Assembly: GCA_030770535.1 (NCBI GenBank)
Contig: JASVEC010000019.1
Location: 124,001 to 188,000, forward strand
Direction of reading: 5' to 3'
Length of the DNA: 64,000 nt
Origin: Batkoa obscura
Taxonomy: Eukaryota > Entomophthoromycota > Entomophthoromycetes > Entomophthorales > Batkoaceae
Made by a program: the position numbers and the translations under genes. Positions 36,185 through 48,324 of the stretch are shown here, in pieces. Within the stretch, counting starts at the first letter, position 1. Each line of letters opens with the position of its first letter. The notes under the pieces were generated by a model. The model saw only the letters and a list, made by a program, of their open reading frames with translations. It was not told the DNA's origin and made no database searches.

Positions 36185-37262
36185 TAATTTTTTTTAGAAA
36201 GATAAAAAATTATAAAAGTCTTCTTTTGACCGAATTGAATGGAAATTTGTTTCAAAAATCGAAACTTTTTGTTGTGCTGAATTATTTGGTTATGTTAAGA
36301 TGTTATTGGCTAAAAATTTGCAACTTTTTGGATATTGTTGGCTTGATTGGAAATGGTCTTTTTGGTACAGAATCCTAAGAAAGGGATATGGCATTTTTTA
36401 GGGATAACGATATATTATCATTACTAATTGTGTTTATCATTTTATAAAGCAAATTATCAGTATCGTTTGTTGAAGCTATTGTAGTTTTCTATTATCACTT
36501 GTTGAGCTTTTATCGCAGTAGAATTTTTAGGGTAATTTCTAATCAAAGATTTTGAGGGAAGTAATGCTAGTCATTAGCTCTAATAGTTTTTTTCTTGTAT
36601 AAGAGCAGTTATTATCTGCATGTGAAGTTATCTTGATATTGCAATTATATATCTTCACCAATTGGATCGGTCCAGAAATTATAGATTACTTTAGAAGTTA
36701 CCTTATTGATTTTTATGGGATTAAAAAGAACCCAAGTTTTTGTTTCGAATTTCTAGGCAATTTATTAGATAACCATAATAAATTGGTTCATAAATTTCAT
36801 TATTAAATAAAGCGTTATTTTCCAAAAACTTTACTTATTAAATGCTCTATATAATGAGTATAATAAATATAATATGATCATTATATACTCACAAAAACTA
36901 TAATCCAAATTCAGATATAATGAATATTTTTGATATCATCTAAGAACAAGTTTTTTTTAAATTTAATATGAACTTTACTGAACTTAAAATAATAAAACTA
37001 GGGTTAATAAACGGGGTAAGAGCAACAAAACCCTAAAATTGGCTTAAATTAAAAGCGTAAAAATAGTAATTTGTGATCACATTTACAGCATGATATTAAA
37101 TCTTATGACCAATGTTACAATTAAAGGGGTTTTTATAGGGCAAATTTCATCAAAATGCTTAAAATTGAATAGTGATTATTGTATTATTATAGAACTTTGA
37201 AGTATAAAAACTAAGCAAAGAGAGTAAACTGTTTTTATTTTTTCGTTAGTTTTTTTCAATTT
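36185..37262. promoter_or_regulatory. divergent intergenic region of CCT8 and gamma-glutamyltransferase
   Basis: About 1.08 kb between two divergent starts. AT-rich, no repeats recognised and no coding frame of conviction (a 75-codon frame over the CCT8 start is a shadow). No specific site is claimed. Confidence 0.45.
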
Positions 37263-39899
37263 ATGCTGGGAACAAGCAGTAGTACTGGTGGCTATCAACC
37301 ATTAAATAAAAGTGAGGATGATTACTCCTCAGAAAAGAATATATTTAGAGATAACGGAGAATTTGATAATGTAAACAATAATACCAATGAAGAAGAGGAG
37401 GATCAAAATGAGAGCTATGAGCTGCCGCCAAGTTTTGAGAGTGTATTAAAAGAAAAAGAAGCATATAAAAAGAATACAATTAAAAGAAAGTTACTTACTT
37501 TATTTACCATCTTTTTTTCAATCGGTCTATTCTTATTTTTGTTTGGAATACCGTATCTACCTAACTTTATTCAAGCCTATTTTGAAGACTTGGGAGGAAG
37601 GTATCAAGCACCCACTTTACTCTATACTGGTAAAAGAGGTGCTGTTGCTACCGAAAATGAAATATGTTCTAAAATTGGAACTCAGACATTGAGAGAGGGT
37701 GGTAATGCTGTTGATTCCGCTATTGCTTCTGCTTTTTGTATTGGTGTAGTCAATAGTTTTTCATCAGGTATTGGAGGCGGAGGTTTTATGACTATTCGTA
37801 CTAAAGATGGAAAATATGATTTTATTGACTTTCGTGAGGAAGCACCTGCTGCTACTACTTTTGAAGAATATTTAAAACAACCTAATCGTACTCAGTTTGG
37901 TGGTACTGCTGTTGGTGTTCCTGGTGAAATTAAAGGTTTCGAACTTGCTCATCAACGGTAAATTTTGAATAGTCATCTTAATTTATTCTAACCATTGTTA
38001 GCTATGGTAACTTAAAATGGAGACAATTAATTGAGCCTAGTATTAAATTGGCTAGATCTGGATTTCCAGTAGGCAAACAATTAGCTTACTATTTAAAAGT
38101 AAATCTATATTGTATTTTCGCTATGTTGTACTCATTTTTTGTCTAGTCAAATAAGCAGTACATTGACGCTTCGACTGGATTCAGAGAAGTATTTATAAAT
38201 CAAAAAGATGAATTAGCTAAAGAGGGAGATATTGTTTATCGCAAAAATTTAGCAGATACTTTGGAAATTATTGCTAAAGAAGGTTCTGACGGCTTTTACA
38301 AAGTGATTAATAAATTATTGTTATAATAGGATAGAATATAATATAGTTTTAATAGGGAAAAATCGCTGAAAAAATAATTCAGACAATACAAAAAGAAGGC
38401 GGTGTAATGACATTAAAAGATTTACAAGAATATCGTCCAATAACTAGAAAACCCATGGTTGGTACCTTTTTGGGCAATAAAGTTATTACTTCGCCTCCAC
38501 CAACCTCAGGCCCAATTTTATTGTCCATTTTAAATATATTAGAAGGTTATAAATTAAGCGATATCACTGCCCATGATGAAATTACTTTATATTATCATAG
38601 GTAATTATTATTTATATATTGTAAGAGCATAGTAATAACATTATGTTTATTTAGGCTTATTGAATCTTTCAAATGTAACTATATCACAATTATTGAATAT
38701 AAATATTAATGTTGATTTTAGTCGGCTATGCTCAAAGAACAGAATTAGCAGATCCAATTATGGTATTATTATTTGTTATATTAATTTAATATAACAAAGT
38801 ATTAACTATTTAATAGCCTAATATAACTCAAAAAGCTAATGAATTCGCAGATAAATTAACAGCACAAAACATTCGTAGAAATATATCAGATGTAATTATC
38901 ATTTTAGTTATTGTATTCTTTAGTTTAATATATTCATTTTTAGACACATACTTACGACTATAAGTACTACCATCCTAAGTATTCTCATAAAGAGTTACCT
39001 GGTACTACCCATTTATCAGTCATTGACTCAGATAAAATGGCTGTTGGGTTAACATCAACTGTAAGCTTATACCGTATGCTACTATATAATTTATTTGACA
39101 TATTCCTTTAGGTTAATTTGATCTTTGGTTCTAAAATTATGGACGAAGAAACAGGAGTTATCTTTAACAATCAAATCGATGATTTTTCAATCCCACATAC
39201 TAAAAACGGCTTTGATCTTTTCCCATCCCCTGCTAATTTTATTGGTAATATTTACTTCATGATGAATAATGCTAGTAATCTAATATAATGTGTTTCGTTA
39301 GCCCCTAGAAAGAGACCACTCTCATCTACAGTTCCTACTATCATCGAAGCTAACTCTGATTCTGATGATTTGGAATTATTGGTTCTTGGTGGATCAGGTG
39401 GTAGCAGGATTTTAACTGCAGCAGTACAAGTAAATATTATATAACAACAGTAGTATAATATTAATATAATTGTTTACTAGGTTATATTACAAGTAGTAAT
39501 AAATAAAAAAGAGGTCCATCGTGCTATTGATCACCCTAGACTTCATAATCAATTGTTACCTGAACTTGTAATATTATAAATTATAAATTTCATCTTACAT
39601 CCTAACCTATACTTAATTAGACTTACTTTGAACCTAAGTTTTGTCCCATGATCTCAAATTCACTTGAAAAATATAAACATAATGTAATTATTATTATTTA
39701 TTAGTTTAATCAATAGCTAAAATAATTGTTTAGATTGAATATCTTTCTTTTCCTAACTCAGTAATTCAAGCCGTTCACTATTCTAAAGGAGTTTATTCAG
39801 GTAAATTTTATTCTTTTGATTTCTTTTGATTTAGCTTAATTTAATTTCCTCATAGCTGCTTCCGATGGCAGAAAGCACGGATTGGCTGATGCCTATTAA
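37263..39899 (+). CDS. gamma-glutamyltransferase (type II membrane)
   Basis: Roughly twelve exons. The N-terminus is a hydrophilic cytosolic tail of about 75 residues (Asn/Glu-rich), then a signal anchor LLTLFTIFFSIGLFLFLFGIPYLP, then the catalytic domain: GKRGAVATENEICSKIGTQTLREGGNAVDSAIASAFCIGVVN, SGIGGGGFMTIR, FREEAPAAT, GVPGEIKGFELAHQR, ITSPPPTSGPILLSILNILEGY, YAQRTELADP. The nucleophile Thr of the processing site is in GTTHLSVIDSDKMAVGLTST, followed by NQIDDFSIP, LVLGGSGGSRILTAAVQ and SDGRKHGLADAY at the end. It cleaves glutathione and transfers the gamma-glutamyl group, at the vacuole or cell surface in fungi. All the expected motifs are present. Confidence 0.92.
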
Positions 39900-40986
39900 G
39901 CTCTTCATCAAATTTGGTGTTTTTTTGTTTCTTTGGTAGTACAATAAATGATGATATATTAATACTACTATAGAATTCATTAGTAGTATGATTACATTAT
40001 CAACAACTAAAGTCTTGATTAAAAAGATAATAAAGCTTTAATAAAAAACAAACTTGTATTTAATATCTAATGTTTATTTTATTATTAACTCAAATAGTTT
40101 TTAAGGATGTCATTAGATTATTATATAAAGCTTAAAATTTTGATGTTTTAAATAAATAATTTCACATATTATAAATGCCTCTTACTGCCTGAGTTCATGT
40201 TTAAACAATTCTAAATAGTACAGAAAAATTAATTTTACTAAGTGAATGCAAAGAGCAAGCTGGCCAATGCATTCAAACTACTAGTAATGCTTTGCAAATT
40301 TGTAAAATTTGAGTAATTTAGACAGATTTTTGGACCCCTTTCTACCTCACTACCTGCTTAAAAGTATAGCTTAAAATTTAGGTAGATCAAGCATTACAAG
40401 GTAGAAAGAATTTTTGAAGTTTTTTTTAGCTTAACAAAAAATGATATCCCGCTAAAACATACTCTTGAAATTTTGATTACTTCTTGGAGATAAGCGATTC
40501 AGTTAACACATACAATAGTTTTGTACAAAAAACTCACATTTAAACCTCTTTAAACCTCTTTATTTTACAAACTTTACAACTTTACTCGTATGACTAAGAG
40601 ACCATAAACTAACTTGATAATTGGAAAATCAGGATTATAGTTCTAATATGAATATTTTAGTAAATTGGTATAATATAATATCCTATGTTCTATCATTAAT
40701 TAATGATAGAATAATAAATAGTTTTATACAGAAATAAAAATAAACTTAAAATTTGTAATGAAATTTCTTTTATTCAAGTTACCAATTGGGTTTTAATAAA
40801 GCTAGAAAAATAACTTATTTGGATCAAAGTGATTATTTAAGTAACAAAAGGTCAAACACTAACAAAATTTTGATCCTTTTAATATTTATTTTTCAATACT
40901 CAATTACATAATTTCAACATGCAACTTTTTTGAAGACTATTGGTAAACGTAGGTAATTTGATATGCAGTTTTATATGGCTAATATA

Positions 40987-41087
40987 TGGGAGTGTTTTTT
41001 TTAACTTCATTATTTTTTCCATTTTTTAAGCGCTATTTAAGCGGAAAATTTGTTAGTAAAATTCTTAAACACAAAAATACATCCCCA
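40987..41087 (+). mobile_element. MITE copy 12
   Basis: Ends TGGGAGTG..ACATCCCCA with TA on both sides, core TTAAGCGCTATTTAAGCGG. Among the best preserved copies and close to the family consensus. Confidence 0.87.
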
Positions 41088-41320
41088 TATTTTATTGTTA
41101 AAATTCAACTTTAATAAAAAAAGCTGTCATAGCTTGAATTTTGTTTATTAAAATATTCTGACCAGTGTTTAAGTTTGTGTATCAAAAGTTTACTGATGCT
41201 TACTAATAGCTTTTACAATATATATGTCTGAATGCAATAGTTTTAAATATAAGCTACTATTATTCACTTTATTTTCACTTGTTTGTTAATTATATTGTTA
41301 GCTTTTAAAAGTGTAAAAAG

Positions 41321-41534
41321 AATATTTTAAAACAAATACATATCAAATTGGGACTGATTGCATTTAGATGCTTCCTTTTATTTTGATTTGTCATTAATTT
41401 CTTTTACATTAAATTTATGGATCATACGTAACCCTAGCCTATATTTTCATTACAAAAGACATTAACAAATCAAAATAAATCAGAGCATCTAAATGCAATC
41501 AATCCCAATTTGATATGTATTTGTTTAAAATATT
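41321..41534. mobile_element. palindromic MITE-like element with about 70-bp inverted arms
   Basis: The left arm reads AATATTTTAAAACAAATACA, then ATATCAAATTGGGACTGATT and GCATTTAGATGC. The right arm, read in reverse complement, gives the same with few changes (ATCAAATTGGGATTGATTGC). The centre is about 70 bases of AT-rich sequence. No protein. A foldback or hairpin DNA transposon derivative is likely; it is unrelated in sequence to the 100-bp family. Confidence 0.7.
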
Positions 41535-43074
41535 GACTTTATAGCTCTGCAACCCTATTATGACCCAACTAACTGCTCATTAAAGATAAAAATTTGCTAA
41601 AATCCTATATTAGTCTTTAAAAAACTAAACAAACGGATAACTGACTTTATTGTGACCTAATTGGGATAAATTTTAGAGTTACAGCAGCTATATTGAAATG
41701 AACAAAAAGAACGTCAAAGTAATGACAGCTTAATTCTGATTTTCTAGGTCAACATATTTTTCAAATAAAGCAACTTTAGGATAAATTTTTAGGGTAAATT
41801 AGACACTTGAATTTTATTTCAAGTTTATGATTGTAAGGCGTATTTTTATAGTTCTTAAATAAAAAGATGAAGTTCTAAGTTTTTTATAATTTGCACTCAT
41901 TTTTATTCCTTTAAAATAACAAAACTCAAATCATTCTAATGAGATAACAGTTATAGATAGTCAAAAAAAGTTAATCAAAAGAAATTTTTATAGCTTAAGT
42001 TAAATTCCTTTTATCCTTTTTGACTTTTTGAACATAAATTTATTTTTAACTCTACTCGTTATATCCCTTTTTATACGTCATTTTTTTTTTAAAATTAACG
42101 TTAAAATGATTGTTTTCAAAGAATTGCTGAATAATTTAATTCCTTCAAGGATAAGTTATGATTTTCTATTTAATAAATTAGACAGGGTTTTAGCCAATCA
42201 GAGTTGTTATTAGTTTTTAATTAGACATATCAATCTATTACACCAATAGCAGAATATTATTATATTATTATATAAACAAAAATAATAATATGAAAAATAA
42301 AGTTTTATTGTTTTGAAATAAATTATTACCCTTAAACTATTCTCATAATTTTTTCAAAGCCTTATATTGTTTCAATATGCGCTTCATTAGAATGAATATG
42401 TTTAGACACTCTCCTTTTATGAGTTGATAAATGGATGTTAATTGGCTAATATTGTTTTATTTTAAATAGAGGTTAAAATTTATTCAAAATTTCAGAGTAA
42501 ATATTAGACTAACTAATATGGACAAGATGGATTATACAGATTTTATTGGCTATCTATATTGAAGCCAACAAATGATATTTAAATTAGGTTAATAAGGTGT
42601 GGAGATTAAAAGTATTTTTAGATCTAATAAATTTGATTAAGCTGATTTGATAATTTTCAGCACTAAGCGTCATTTTGAAACGTTTTCGTCTCTCATCTTT
42701 AGTTAATCACCTTAAAAGCAGCTTATTCTTAATTAATCTTAGCAGGGTTGATCTATGCAATTGTGTTTAAAGTATTAATTTAATATTTTTTTTAAATTAA
42801 TCTAAATTGTTATAATATTTCAATTTTTTAAATCTTTTTTCTTCTCAATTCTTTTTGATTATTGAACTTTGAGTCTCATTTGTTTTTTAAATAATTACCA
42901 TCTTTCGTTTATTTTAAAAGCTTTCTTGTTTAAATAATTAGATCTTTCCTTTCCCTTTATTCATTGTTATTTTTAATCTGTTACTACCTCCATTATAGTG
43001 AATAGACTTACACTATTTTGATCTTATTGTTTTCCTTTACCTTTCATTATAAAAGTTGTTTTTAACTCATCAAA

Positions 43075-45913
43075 ATGAGTGATGATAATAATAATATAAG
43101 TAAAAGCCCTTCTTTATTACGTCGTAACAGAGCTGATACCCTACCTTCAATGAATTCCGTTCAACAATTTAACATCAATCCTACTCAAGAAAAAAGTAAC
43201 CTTGGAAATGACCTAACATCATCTCTTTATCGTAACCGTCTTAGTTCTTATAGTATCAACCCAACCGAACCAGCTGGGAGTCCTAGCATTACCAAAGTCA
43301 ATTCCTGGGATGATCCATTTACTTCATCAAACAAAAGTTACCAAGGAGTTTCAAAGATGCCAACTTCATTTTTATCCCATTATGAAAGTTCGGCAGCTAA
43401 AACCCTTGATTTCCTTGGTTTAAATGAAGAGTTGAATGCTCCAACTATCCCTTCCCCAAAGCTAAATGGTATGATTATAAATAATTTTAATTAATATTCT
43501 AAATTTAATTTTATAGCTTCTCGTAGGAATAGAGCGATGACGTTACCAGGAAACAATCCTTTAGCACCTCCATTCAAAAGCAATCGACCACCTTCAATGG
43601 GTGCAATTAGCGATGGTGAAAGCGAAAATACTATTCATTCGCCTACTTCTGGACAATCTACACTTCTTGATGGAGCCCAAAAAGACCAAGTAATTGATTT
43701 GATTATGAATAATATAGTATTTATTAATTTGACTAGGATTTAGAATGTTTGTCCCTTAAGTTAGAGAACTTGAGTCTTGATACTACTCTTAGCAAATTGA
43801 CAGTTGAACTTTCCAAATATGGAGATGTTGAATCTGTACAAATGGTTAAAAAAGACGGGGTTGGTTATGTTACATTTTCCAATGCAGAAGAAGCAAAGAA
43901 TGCTCAAACTAGTATGAACAACAAAGAATTTTTAGAATCACTTCTGAAAGTCAATTTTTATAGAGTTAGTATTAATATAGATATTTAGTTAATTGAAACT
44001 AACTTTTACAGGAACCAACTAATGATCAAACAAATACAGCTAATTCTAGTCAAGGTAATAAATTTACCTTAAATTTTTTTAACGCTAAACAGCAAATTAG
44101 GTAATCTTGCTACTGATCCTTCCGGTTTAAATCAAAACAATTCTGGTGCTAGGTAATGAAATATTCAAAATTAAAATCAAATATACTTATTTTTTTAATA
44201 GTCAAGAAGCCAATAGTTTCTATAAAAAAGTACATTATTTCATTTCAAAATTTAAAGTAAAAATCTAACAATACATAATAGACTATAGACTATTATAACC
44301 AACAAGCAGAAGATTTTAAGCTAGCTGTAGCTGAAGTTTCAACTAGAGGCTTAAAAAAGCATGGTAAATTAAAGTTGATGGTTTTTTGACTGAGAATTTA
44401 ACATTTCAATAGAACTTCTTATGTCATACGAATATGCAGTTACCTTACCACCTATCCCAAATCCAACTTTTAAGAAAAGAGTTGAGCCAACCAGATTAAG
44501 AGAGCTTCGTAAATTGCTTGAATCGGAACCTAATACCGAAGCAATTGATAGCTCTTTTGAAGAAACTAAAGATTCGTGGGTGGATCTTTGCTCAGGTAGG
44601 ATGTTTTATTGTATTTTAGAAGCATATAATTAATACGGTTAATAGATTATATTGGGAATATTATTATTCAAAAGCTTATTGAACATGGGACTGAAGAACA
44701 AAAAACAATGCTTATAAATTCTGTTGCACCATATATGGCAGCTATTGGAATTCGTAAGTTAAATAACCATTATTTTGATATTTATTAAAATATAAAATAG
44801 ATAAAAATGGTACTTGGGCTATTCAAAAAATGATTGAATGTGCTGATACGGACGCACAGGTATATTCATTCGAAATTATGAAATTTTATAAATCTAACTT
44901 TATCTTATAAGGTTGTTCCAATAGCTGCTGCTTTAAAACCTTTTACACCTGCACTTCTTTTGGACCAGTTTGGAAATTATGTAGTACAATGTTGTTTAAA
45001 ATTTGAGTCTCCTAACAATCAGTTCATTTTTGATGCTATTTACTCTCGATGTTCCGAAATTGCACAGGGACGCTATGGTGCAAGAGCAATACGCACTTGT
45101 TTAGATAGTCAATTTACTACACAAAAACAAAAGGAATTAGTTTCCGAAGCGCTTATGCGTAACGCCTATTCTCTTTCTACTAATGCTAATGGCTCACTCT
45201 TGTTAAATTGGATACTTGACTCTCAATTTACCGAGCATTATATGGGTATTGTAGTCAATTTGAGTGGCCATTTATCACAGCTGTGCTGCCATAAGTTAGC
45301 TTCTTCAATTATTGTTCGATTAATTAATCAGCAACTCGATTCACAAGCACGTGAATACCTTCTTTATAAACTCTTTTTCCAAAACTCTGGACCTGTAATC
45401 AAAGATATTCTTACTGATTATAGCCAAGGAAACCAATTTGTACAAAAAATATTAAATTCTCCATATCTAGATGAAGAAACCAAAGCTTCGATTCAAATGT
45501 CGGTAACAAAATATAATAGTCAATATATAGATCATCAACAACTTATGGGATATCGTCGTCTCCTTTTCGATGAAGCCATGGCTCATTCTGGACATTTCCT
45601 TCAGAATCAAGCTTTACCAATTCAACACGATCCCAATTTCCCATCATTCAATCCTGGGATGAATCCTGGGATGCCAAATACTCAAGATAACCCTGGAAAC
45701 TGGTCTTGGGGATGGAATAGCCAGGCTCAAACCCAAGCCACGTTACCAAACTATATTACAAGTATGTCAACGCCAAGTCCCAATCTTTTTAACCAAAATA
45801 ATTCTTATTTTATGCCCACTACCGCCCCAAGTATGAATTCCAGTAGTGTACAGCCAAATGAGTCAAAAGATTCCAAAACTTCGACCTCTCATATTGCCCT
45901 TAACATCAATTGA
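43075..45913 (+). CDS. PUF RNA-binding protein with RRM (Jsn1/Puf2 type)
   Basis: About ten exons. The N-terminus has two RNRA-type basic motifs (LLRRNRADTLPS and ASRRNRAMTLPG), seen in Jsn1/Puf2 proteins. An RRM follows (SLKLENLSLDTTLSKLTVELSKYGDVESVQMVKKDGVGYVTFSNAEEAKNA), then a linker, then PUF repeats: YIGNIIIQKLIEHG, KNGTWAIQKMIECA, LLLDQFGNYVVQCCLKF, GRYGARAIRTCLDSQ, TNANGSLLLNWILDS, HKLASSIIVRLINQ and GNQFVQKIL. The C-terminus is a Gln/Asn/Pro/Met-rich tail (NPGMNPGMPN). PUF proteins bind 3' UTRs and repress or localise mRNAs; the yeast relatives bind membrane-protein and mitochondrial mRNAs. Specificity here cannot be read with confidence. Appears whole. Confidence 0.9.
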
Positions 45914-47592
45914 AACCTATTTAATAATTGTTCCTTTTCTTTTAGATGTATGCTTTAGTTTTTACTTGACTTTATTTTAAAAGTTACAAGATTAATATTA
46001 AACTTCAATATTGTTCTTGTCCAAACTTTCTAGTTTCTTTATGCTAATAAATGTATTTTTTTTACTTCTATTAATACTTGCTTTGGGTAAAAGGTTGAGT
46101 AATTAATTATTAAATAAATGTTATAATACTAAACCTGTTTATTTTTCATGTGCCATTTCAGTTTTATTGTGAAGTAACTGACGGAATGGAATGAGAGTAG
46201 TTTATGCCTACTATTAAAAGCCATATAGTAAAACCTATTAAAAATCTAGAATTGTAGAGGCTTAAAGTGAAAATAATAGCATAAATGCCTAATTAGATGG
46301 ATAAATGCTTACTTCCTTTAGTTTAATGTTCTTACTTTTTACTTCTATAAGAACTATTGACGCCTTCACTTAGATTTACTTTGCTTCTTATAAAGCACAC
46401 AGTGTTGTTAACTTTTCCGAATTTCAGAAATAGTTTAAGATAGGCTTAAAATGATAGATTTTTATACTAATTAAAAGAATATAACATACATCATTATAAT
46501 ATCTATATAAAGTAACATTGGTTATATGTTGATAAAATAAAATGAAATAAACATGAATAGACTTAAATGCTTTGAATTTATGACTTTTTCTTTTTTAAGG
46601 AAATCTTGGAGGAAATAAACTCCCAAGCGGTTTATTGCTAGAAGTAAGTAGATGTATAAAAAAATTGAATAATGAGGATAAGGATAGCTGAAATCAAAGG
46701 AAAAAGTAGATAAATTTCAAAATTTCAAAATTAAATAAAATGGTTGTTTATAGTATTTTGTAAAATTTATAAACTAAAACAGAAAAATAATAAGCTTAGA
46801 ATACAAAATCACCTAAATAATATCAACACATGATAAGTTTAATCCGTTTCTATTAATTATTCATTTTTTTATTTTTAGTTTTATCACTTTATTATTATTA
46901 TTAAAGGTTAAAATTTATGAAACCAAATTATCTACTAATTTATTAAAAAATAAAAAAAGCTATAGAACAAATAGACGTTATTAGTAAAAATATAAGTAAT
47001 ATTTTAAAACTTTGAAATAAAGAATAGGTTTCAAAAACAAGGTCTTAATAAATTGAAAATCCTTGAGATTAAGACATTTCCAAAGGAATCCCTAGTGCTA
47101 CTATAAGTATTTAAAAAAACTTATGGAAATTTATACACACTTATAAGAAAGGATTTTGTTGACTTCCATAGATCTGAGAGCACTTGATATGGGGATGTTT
47201 TTTTAGCTTCAGCATTTTTTCTATCTTTTAAGCGCTATTTGAGTGGGAAAATTGTTAGTAAAATCCTTAAATACAAAAATACATCCCTATATATTAGAAA
47301 ATTCCCGACTCAATTTATATTAAGGTCAAATAATATAACGCTTATTATTAAATTAGTAACTTATCGATTAATAATTTACTTGATAAATTTAAAAATAATA
47401 AGCTGCTTAAACATCTGTGTTTATTTTCAAAGGATTCTTTTAATAGCTCTTTATGAAACTGTATATAGTCATAATTGGTCTATACTAAATTTTTAATAAT
47501 TTTAAGATACAAAATTAATATATAACATCACTTAATATGACGACAACACGAAATTGTAAATTTTGAAGCGATAATAATATATATAAAGATAT
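45914..47592. other. intergenic stretch with one MITE
   Basis: AT-rich downstream sequence of the PUF gene and of the first PRXL2 gene (which ends here on the other strand). One MITE at 47190-47289. An 85-codon frame overlapping that MITE is not credible as a gene. Confidence 0.55.
47190..47289 (+). mobile_element. MITE copy 13
   Basis: Ends TGGGGATG..ACATCCCTA with TA flanks; core TTTTAAGCGCTATTTGAGTGG. Confidence 0.82.
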
Positions 47593-48324
47593 TTATTTTG
47601 TGATATCAGAAATATAAGATCCAAGTGTACTTGAGCTTTTCTTGAAATATTTTGATTTAACAATGAAGGATGAGGGGACATCGTCCTCAATATCGTTTTC
47701 ATCAGCACCAATTACTTGGCATATTTCTTTAATACAAGGAAATAAAGCAAGTTTGTTTGGTTTAAACTCGTAAATTATGCTTTTATCTGGCTTTATGATA
47801 AACATGCCACCCAATTGCTTGATATCCCCGCTACCAGAGTCTTTGACATTAAGCACATCCATAACATAGTCGTCTACTTTTTTAACAAATTTACTGTTCA
47901 TTTGTTTATTCAATTCCTTATCGCTCAATTTGACTAATCCTGCTGCATGGTATACCTTTCTTTCTACATCTAATAATATATCCCAATCCCAATATCCGTT
48001 TAAAAAATCAGTCAAATCGATATCTTCAAAAGCAACTGCAACTAAATGAATTTTCTTTTCATCTAAAATCGGTTGGAGCCTTTTTAGCATTAAAACTTCA
48101 TGACGACATAAACAACAACCTAATCTTGGTAATACTTTCAGTAGTACTGTCTTATCATTCCATTTTTCTTCCAGTAGAACATCTTTCCCTGTTGGATTTT
48201 TCAGTACTATATTGGAAAAGATGTCAGCATCTCTCTTGTCTTTAGTTTTATTTATTTTTAAAAGCTTAAATATTGCTTTCAATTGGACTTTTATACCCTT
48301 TTTTATTGTTTTATTTGATACCAT
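47593..48324 (-). CDS. PRXL2/FAM213-type thioredoxin-fold protein, tandem copy A
   Basis: An intronless gene of 243 residues. The family signature is VLPRLGCCLCRHEVLML with a C-x-x-C pair (Cys70 and Cys73) where PRXL2/SelU proteins carry Cys or selenocysteine; AhpC/TSA_2-like elements include LLEEKWNDKTVLLKVL, IHLVAVAFEDIDLTDFLNGYWDWDILLDVERKVYHAAGL and QLGGMFIIKPDKSIIYEF. It probably acts as a redox protein (peroxiredoxin-like) in the cytosol or a membrane-associated site. The C-terminus is Ser/Lys-rich and the N-terminus strongly basic. It is a close paralogue of copy B, 2763 bases away, same strand. Absence of introns among such split neighbours is notable. Confidence 0.85.
   Translation of the reverse strand: MVSNKTIKKGIKVQLKAIFKLLKINKTKDKRDADIFSNIVLKNPTGKDVLLEEKWNDKTVLLKVLPRLGCCLCRHEVLMLKRLQPILDEKKIHLVAVAFEDIDLTDFLNGYWDWDILLDVERKVYHAAGLVKLSDKELNKQMNSKFVKKVDDYVMDVLNVKDSGSGDIKQLGGMFIIKPDKSIIYEFKPNKLALFPCIKEICQVIGADENDIEDDVPSSFIVKSKYFKKSSSTLGSYISDITK

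Larger units (their letters stand above)
39900..43074. other. 3.2-kb intergenic stretch with two mobile fossils
   Basis: No gene recognised. It includes one MITE (40987-41087) and one 214-bp palindromic element (41321-41534). A 61-codon hydrophobic frame near 42028 has no supporting features. The last several hundred bases are the T-rich flank of the PUF gene. Confidence 0.55.

Noticed and set aside
36151-36378. 75-codon plus-strand frame over the CCT8 start
   Set aside because: Runs antisense to the first exon of CCT8 and has no features of its own.
42028-42213. 61-codon plus frame with hydrophobic start upstream of the PUF gene
   Set aside because: Short and AT-biased, no domain and no splice continuation found.
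47239-47496. 85-codon plus-strand frame
   Set aside because: Overlaps a MITE and continues into AT-rich flank; no homology or splice support.
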